Below are positions 60,234 through 64,000 of a stretch of 64,000 nt of DNA, in pieces. This DNA comes from Streptomyces sp. SKN60 (GTDB lineage: Bacteria > Actinomycetota > Actinomycetes > Streptomycetales > Streptomycetaceae). The translations under genes and the position numbers were made by a program. The DNA lies in assembly GCF_026236535.1 (NCBI RefSeq), contig NZ_JAHTMW010000020.1, positions 81,595-145,594 on the forward strand, read 5' to 3'. A model generated the notes under the pieces. It was not told the origin of the DNA, ran no database searches, and worked only from the letters and a program-made list of their open reading frames with translations. The first letter of the stretch is position 1. Every line of letters begins with the position of its first letter.

Positions 60234-60953
60234 GTGGCGGTGACGACCAGCCGCGATGAGCGCGACGACGAACAGGTGTGGGGAGTGCTGGGGGACGAGG
60301 CGGAGCTGACGGCCGCAGTGCTCGCCGCGCAGGGCGGGGACGAGGACGCCTTCCGTACCGTGTACCGCGCGGTGCATCCCCGGCTCCTCGGCTACATACG
60401 CACCCTGGTCGGCGAGGCCGACGCGGAGGACGTGGCCTCCGAGAGCTGGCTCCAGATCGCTCGCGACCTCGACCGGTTCAGCGGCGACGCCGACCGCTTC
60501 CGCGGCTGGGCCGCGCGGATCGCCCGCAACCGCGCCCTCGACCACATCCGGATGCGCGGCCGCCGGCCCGCCGTCGGCGGCGACGAGACCGAGCTCACCG
60601 ACAAGCCCGCCGACTCCGACACCGCGGGCGAGGCCCTGGAAGCCCTGGCCACCGGCAGCACCATGCACCTCATCGCCCAACTGCCGCAGGACCAGGCCGA
60701 GGCCGTCGTCCTGCGGGTCGTGGTCGGCCTGGACGCCAAGAGCGCGGCCGACACGCTCGGCAAGCGGCCCGGCGCGGTCCGTACCGCCGCCCACCGCGGT
60801 CTCAAGAAACTCGCCGAACTCCTCGGTACGGCCGGGAGCGACGATCCGGCCGGCGCACTGGACGGCGTTCCTCCGCAACGCGGCCGCCGCCCCGGCCCCG
60901 CCCGCCCCGGCGGTGTGACGCAATCGCGCGCGCGGACGCAGAAGGACATGTGA
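60234..60953 (+). CDS. ECF-type RNA polymerase sigma factor
   Basis: About 239 residues. Region 2: DEDAFRTVYRAVHPRLLGYIRTLVG, ADAEDVASESWLQIARDL, RFRGWAARIARNRALDHIR. Region 4: MHLIAQLPQDQAEAVVLRVV, GLDAKSAADTLGKRPGAVRT, AAHRGLKKLA. A Pro/Arg-rich tail follows. GTG 60234 or GTG 60240 is the start; neither has a strong ribosome-binding site. The stop shares a base with the next gene, which encodes a single-pass membrane protein and is a candidate anti-sigma factor. Confidence 0.9.
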   Translation: MAVTTSRDERDDEQVWGVLGDEAELTAAVLAAQGGDEDAFRTVYRAVHPRLLGYIRTLVGEADAEDVASESWLQIARDLDRFSGDADRFRGWAARIARNRALDHIRMRGRRPAVGGDETELTDKPADSDTAGEALEALATGSTMHLIAQLPQDQAEAVVLRVVVGLDAKSAADTLGKRPGAVRTAAHRGLKKLAELLGTAGSDDPAGALDGVPPQRGRRPGPARPGGVTQSRARTQKDM

Positions 60954-62035
60954 TGGCCGACGAGTACCAGTGGCTCGACCAGGAGGCCGCGGAGCGGCTG
61001 CTGCGCGGCGAGTCGGTCGACCCCGTCGGCACCTCCGCGCGCGCCGAGGCGGAGCTGCTCGCCCGCGCCCTCGACACCGCCCGTACGCCCACCGCCGGGC
61101 CGCTCGCGGGCCCCGGCGGCGAACTCCCCGGCGAGGCCGCCGCCCTCGCCGCCTTCCGCGAGGCCGTCGCCGAACGCGCCGCCGCCCCGGGTTACGCGGG
61201 CCGCGCCGCCACCGCCGATCTCGGCGCCGTCCGGCTCGCCCCGGCCCGTACCGGCCGGGCCTGGGGACGCTCCCTGCGATACGGGCTCGCCGCCGCGGTC
61301 GCCGCCGTCACGGTCGGCGGCGTCGCCGTCGCCGCGGGCACCGGCGTCCTGCCGCTGACCGCCGACCCCGAACCCGGCACCTCGGTCGTGGCCGTCGACC
61401 CCTCGTCGCCCGGCTGGTCCGGCTCGCCCACCGGCGGCGCCGGCACCACACTGCCCGGCGGACCCGACGACGGACGGCCCGGCACGCCCGGCGCCACCGA
61501 CGGCACGGGCACCGCCACCGCGGGACCCGACGCCACCGCCGGACCTGACGACCCGTCCACCACCCCCGGCGGGAACGCCGGCGGAACGGACGGCGGCACC
61601 CAGGACGAGGAGCGCGCCAAGACCGTCAAGGCCTGCCAGGACTACCGCTCGGGCACCCTCGGCAGCGGCGGCCGGCAGCGCCTCACGGACGCCCTGCGCA
61701 ACGGCGAGACCGTGAAGCGCTACTGCGACCGGATCCTCTCCGGCACGCCCTCCGGCGCCACCACCTCCCCGTCCACCGCGGGCCGCACCTCCTCCGGCAG
61801 CACCGGCAAGACCGGCGGCACGGGCAAGGACGGCACGGCCACCGGCGGTTCCGAGAGCGGCGGCTCCGACGGCGACGACAGCAGCGACCGAGGCGGCCGA
61901 GACCGGGACAAGGACCGCGACCGGGACCGCGACCGCGACGGCGCCAAGGGCAACGGCCCGGGCGAGGGCGGCTCCCACGGCTCCGGAAAGCAGGACTCCG
62001 ACCGCTCGCGTTCACAGCCCCGACCCGGGGTGTGA
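60953..62035 (+). CDS. Single-pass membrane protein, candidate anti-sigma factor
   Basis: 360 residues. A cytoplasmic N-terminus (about 1-105; YQWLDQEAAERLLRGES) is followed by one membrane helix (YGLAAAVAAVTVGGVAVAAG). A long extracytoplasmic Gly/Thr/Pro-rich region contains a short conserved module with two cysteines (AKTVKACQDYRSGTL, VKRYCDRILSG), then an Asp/Arg/Lys-repeat tail. Overlap with the sigma gene (TGATG) suggests an anti-sigma role. No zinc HxxxCxxC motif is present, so a classical ZAS domain is excluded. Confidence 0.75.
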   Translation: MADEYQWLDQEAAERLLRGESVDPVGTSARAEAELLARALDTARTPTAGPLAGPGGELPGEAAALAAFREAVAERAAAPGYAGRAATADLGAVRLAPARTGRAWGRSLRYGLAAAVAAVTVGGVAVAAGTGVLPLTADPEPGTSVVAVDPSSPGWSGSPTGGAGTTLPGGPDDGRPGTPGATDGTGTATAGPDATAGPDDPSTTPGGNAGGTDGGTQDEERAKTVKACQDYRSGTLGSGGRQRLTDALRNGETVKRYCDRILSGTPSGATTSPSTAGRTSSGSTGKTGGTGKDGTATGGSESGGSDGDDSSDRGGRDRDKDRDRDRDRDGAKGNGPGEGGSHGSGKQDSDRSRSQPRPGV

Positions 62036-62132
62036 CACTTTTCGACCCCCCGGCGCAGTACTGAGTGAGCCGACTGGTCATCGGCGAGCGCATCGAGCCG
62101 GGGTTCCCCCCGTACCTTCGGCTCAGCGCACC

Positions 62133-62171
62133 GGCGCGGGTGGGACACGTTCCCCCGGTCCCACCCGCGCC
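62133..62171. terminator. Perfect 14-bp hairpin between convergent genes
   Basis: GGCGCGGGTGGGAC (62133-62146) pairs with GTCCCACCCGCGCC (62158-62171) around an 11-base loop. It lies between the candidate anti-sigma gene and the L,D-transpeptidase gene. Confidence 0.85.
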
Positions 62172-62204
62172 CTCTCTACTCCTGGAGCCTCACCCTCCAG
62201 AGCC

Positions 62205-63086
62205 TCACCAGTGCACGACGACCTTGTCGCCGACCTTCACCTGGTCGAAGAGCACCGCGAGCTTCGCCTTGTCCCGGACGTTGACGCAGCCGTGCGAGGC
62301 CCCGTTGTAGCCGCGGGCCGCGAAGTCCGCCGAGTAGTGCACCGCCTGGCCCCGGCTGAAGAACATCGAGTACGGCATCGGCGTGTGGTAGATCGTGGAG
62401 GTCCACTCGCGGGCCTTCCACTCCACCTTGAACTCGCCCTCGCGGGTCGGGGTGTTCTCCGAGCCGAAGCGCACGTCGAACGACGAGACGACCTTGCCGT
62501 CGATCATCCAGGCGAGCGTCCGGCTCTCCTTGCTGATGCACATCACCCGGCCGGTCATGCAGCGCGGGTCCGGCGTGTCCAGCTTGTTGCTGGTGGCCGG
62601 GCGCAGCTCGGCGGCGGTCGGCTTCCGCGTCATCCCGACCAGCCGCTGCCAGGTCGTCTCGTCGACCGAGCCGGTCTGCGGCAGCTCCCGCTTCTTCTGG
62701 AAGCCCTTCACCGCGCCCCCGGTCATCGTCCCGTAGAAGCCGGTGGGCGCCCGGTCGAAGTAGCCGATCTGCCGCAGCCGCGCCTGGAGCTCGCGCACCT
62801 GCGCGTTCTCGTCGCCGTCCTTCATGAGGATCCGGCCCGTGGGCGGCGCGGTGGTGGCCGTGGCCGAGGGCGTGCCGGTGGACGGGGTGCCGGAAGCGGA
62901 AGGGGTGGCGGGGGAGGACGGCTTGTCGTCGCCCGTGCCGCTCGCCGTGGGCGCCGGCGCGGCCGTGGTCGGCGCCGGGCTGACGGTGCCCTTCCCGGGG
63001 TCGCTGCCCCCGGGCGTACAGCCGGCGGCCAGGGCCACGGCCGTGGCGGCGAGAACGACTCTGCGTATGACGGACGAACGCTTCAT
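62205..63086 (-). CDS. L,D-transpeptidase lipoprotein with peptidoglycan-binding domain
   Basis: 293 residues. A lipobox LAAGC (Cys about 23) and a Pro/Thr/Ser linker (to about 85) precede a PG_binding_1 domain (ENAQVRELQARLRQIGYF; GFYGTMTGGAVKGFQ). A YkuD catalytic domain follows. The active-site motif is HYSADFAARGYNGASHGCVN, with His and the catalytic Cys in SHGCVNV. It forms 3-3 peptidoglycan cross-links or attaches proteins at the outer face. ATG 63086 is divergent from the mutase gene. Confidence 0.93.
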   Translation of the reverse strand: MKRSSVIRRVVLAATAVALAAGCTPGGSDPGKGTVSPAPTTAAPAPTASGTGDDKPSSPATPSASGTPSTGTPSATATTAPPTGRILMKDGDENAQVRELQARLRQIGYFDRAPTGFYGTMTGGAVKGFQKKRELPQTGSVDETTWQRLVGMTRKPTAAELRPATSNKLDTPDPRCMTGRVMCISKESRTLAWMIDGKVVSSFDVRFGSENTPTREGEFKVEWKAREWTSTIYHTPMPYSMFFSRGQAVHYSADFAARGYNGASHGCVNVRDKAKLAVLFDQVKVGDKVVVHW

Positions 63087-63215
63087 TTCAGCCCCCCGAA
63101 AACGACGTGTGTACACAAGGGATGCTTCCCACACCCGGGTGGTTGCGCACGTGACCGAAAAGAGACGTGCATCCTGGGAGGAAGGCGAAAAGGGTCGATC
63201 GGGAGGCACAGGCAC

Positions 63216-64000
63216 ATGGCGCGCGAGTCGGAGTCCGGGCTGCCCATCGAGCCGGTCTACGGGCCGGACGCGCTGCGGGACTGGGATCCCGCCGAGCAGC
63301 TGGGCGAGCCGGGCGCGTACCCCTTCACCCGCGGTGTCTATCCGTCGATGTACACCGGCCGGCCGTGGACGATGCGCCAGTACGCGGGGTTCGGCACCGC
63401 GGTGGAGTCCAACGCCCGCTACAAGCAGCTGATCGCCAACGGCACCATGGGTCTCTCGGTCGCCTTCGACCTGCCGACCCAGATGGGTCACGACTCGGAC
63501 GCGCCGATCGCGCACGGCGAGGTCGGCAAGGTCGGCGTCGCCATCGACTCGATCGACGACATGCGGGTGCTGTTCGACGGCATCCCGCTGGACCAGGTCT
63601 CCACCTCGATGACGATCAACGCGCCCGCCGCCCTCCTGCTGCTGCTCTACCAGCTGGTCGGCGAGGAGCAGGGCGTGCCGGCGGACCGGCTGACCGGCAC
63701 GATCCAGAACGACGTGCTGAAGGAGTACATCGCGCGGGGCACGTACATCTTCCCGCCGCAGCCCTCGCTCCGGCTGATCGCCGACATCTTCAAGTACTGC
63801 CGGGCCGAGATCCCGAAGTGGAACACCATCTCGATCTCCGGCTACCACATGGCGGAGGCCGGGGCCTCGCCCGCGCAGGAGATCGCCTTCACCCTCGCCG
63901 ACGGCATCGAGTACGTCCGCACGGCCGTCGCCGCCGGCATGGACGTGGACGACTTCGCGCCGCGCCTCTCCTTCTTCTTCGTGGCGCGGACCACGATCCT
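63216..64000 (+). CDS. Coenzyme-B12 acyl-CoA mutase large subunit, methylmalonyl-CoA mutase type (3' end outside window)
   Basis: The first 261 residues of a mutase large chain; the window ends inside the gene. It shows RGVYPSMYTGRPWTMRQYAG, GLSVAFDLPTQMGHDSD, GTIQNDVLKEYIARGTYIFP and SISGYHMAEAG. Tyr in PSMY, Arg in QPSLRLI and His in GYHMAEAG correspond to Tyr89, Arg207 and His244 of P. shermanii MutB. Isobutyryl-CoA mutases have Phe and Gln at the first two. It interconverts methylmalonyl- and succinyl-CoA. GGGAGG precedes ATG 63216. No cobalamin riboswitch is seen in the 129-base leader. Confidence 0.9.
   Translation, partial: MARESESGLPIEPVYGPDALRDWDPAEQLGEPGAYPFTRGVYPSMYTGRPWTMRQYAGFGTAVESNARYKQLIANGTMGLSVAFDLPTQMGHDSDAPIAHGEVGKVGVAIDSIDDMRVLFDGIPLDQVSTSMTINAPAALLLLLYQLVGEEQGVPADRLTGTIQNDVLKEYIARGTYIFPPQPSLRLIADIFKYCRAEIPKWNTISISGYHMAEAGASPAQEIAFTLADGIEYVRTAVAAGMDVDDFAPRLSFFFVARTTI

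Noticed and set aside
63087..63215. Cobalamin riboswitch before the B12-dependent mutase
   Set aside because: The 129-base leader lacks the GCCACTG B12 box and is too short. TGTGTACACA (63108-63117) is a 10-bp palindrome but could be chance.

Overview
This is a very GC-rich window (third codon positions almost always G or C) with many GTG starts, short 1-4 base gene overlaps and actinobacterial gene families. Gene content and order match the conserved core of a Streptomyces chromosome. From memory it parallels the S. coelicolor stretch from sucCD (SCO4808/4809) through purNH, folD, mdh, glyA, the SCO4848 family and the sdh operon to a coenzyme-B12 acyl-CoA mutase. Neither end is a natural boundary: a SWIM-domain gene runs off the left edge and the mutase runs off the right.

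Layout. 1-5.9 kb: a SWIM zinc-finger gene divergent from an overlapping MoxR ATPase / DUF5682 / VWA operon. 6.3-8.4 kb: sucCD, ending in a perfect 21-bp hairpin. 8.5-12.2 kb: an HTH/sigma-like membrane regulator and two membrane proteins. 12.5-14.7 kb: purN-purH. 14.8-20 kb: membrane proteins, folD with DUF3017, and mdh. 20-26.6 kb: an accessory regulatory stretch with an Xre/membrane pair, a MocR regulator divergent from an AhpD/PEP-mutase-like operon, a GlxA/AraC regulator divergent from a dienelactone hydrolase, and an EamA transporter. 26.7-28.2 kb: a small lipoprotein next to a YgiC-like ATP-grasp enzyme, then a VapBC-type module. 29-33.6 kb: rocD, a ZTP riboswitch controlling glyA, trpS and a LigT-like protein. 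33.6-40.6 kb: a set resembling the mycobacterial decaprenylphosphoryl-arabinose (DPA) pathway (DprE2, DprE1, PAP2, UbiA-type phosphoribosyltransferase, GtrA), a YihY protein and a D,D-carboxypeptidase. 40.9-43.1 kb: a broken phiBT1-type serine integrase beside an SCO4848-family gene that still carries a phiBT1-attB-like sequence. 43.2-51.6 kb: phosphoesterase, orphan solute-binding protein, a TetR-containing operon with twin operators, hydrolase, and a divergent MarR/MFS pair with a composite palindrome. 51.8-55.2 kb: sdhCDAB. 55.3-64 kb: an OHCU-decarboxylase-like protein, a GH20 hexosaminidase, a second VapBC-type module, a ClpC2-like protein with an operator-overlapped leaderless promoter, an ECF sigma/membrane pair, an L,D-transpeptidase and the mutase.

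How the genes fit together. sucCD, mdh and sdhCDAB are TCA-cycle genes, and the mutase feeds succinyl-CoA into the same cycle. purN, purH, folD and glyA form a one-carbon/purine group. The glyA riboswitch senses Z nucleotides derived from the PurH substrate AICAR, which links these loci logically. The D,D-carboxypeptidase, L,D-transpeptidase and DPA-like genes concern the envelope. The most distinctive items are the phage-integrase fossil at its own attachment locus, the ClpC2-like protein with its operator, the MoxR/DUF5682/VWA/SWIM set, the lipoprotein/ATP-grasp pair and the DPA-like cluster. All function calls were made by eye from sequence motifs, without database searches.
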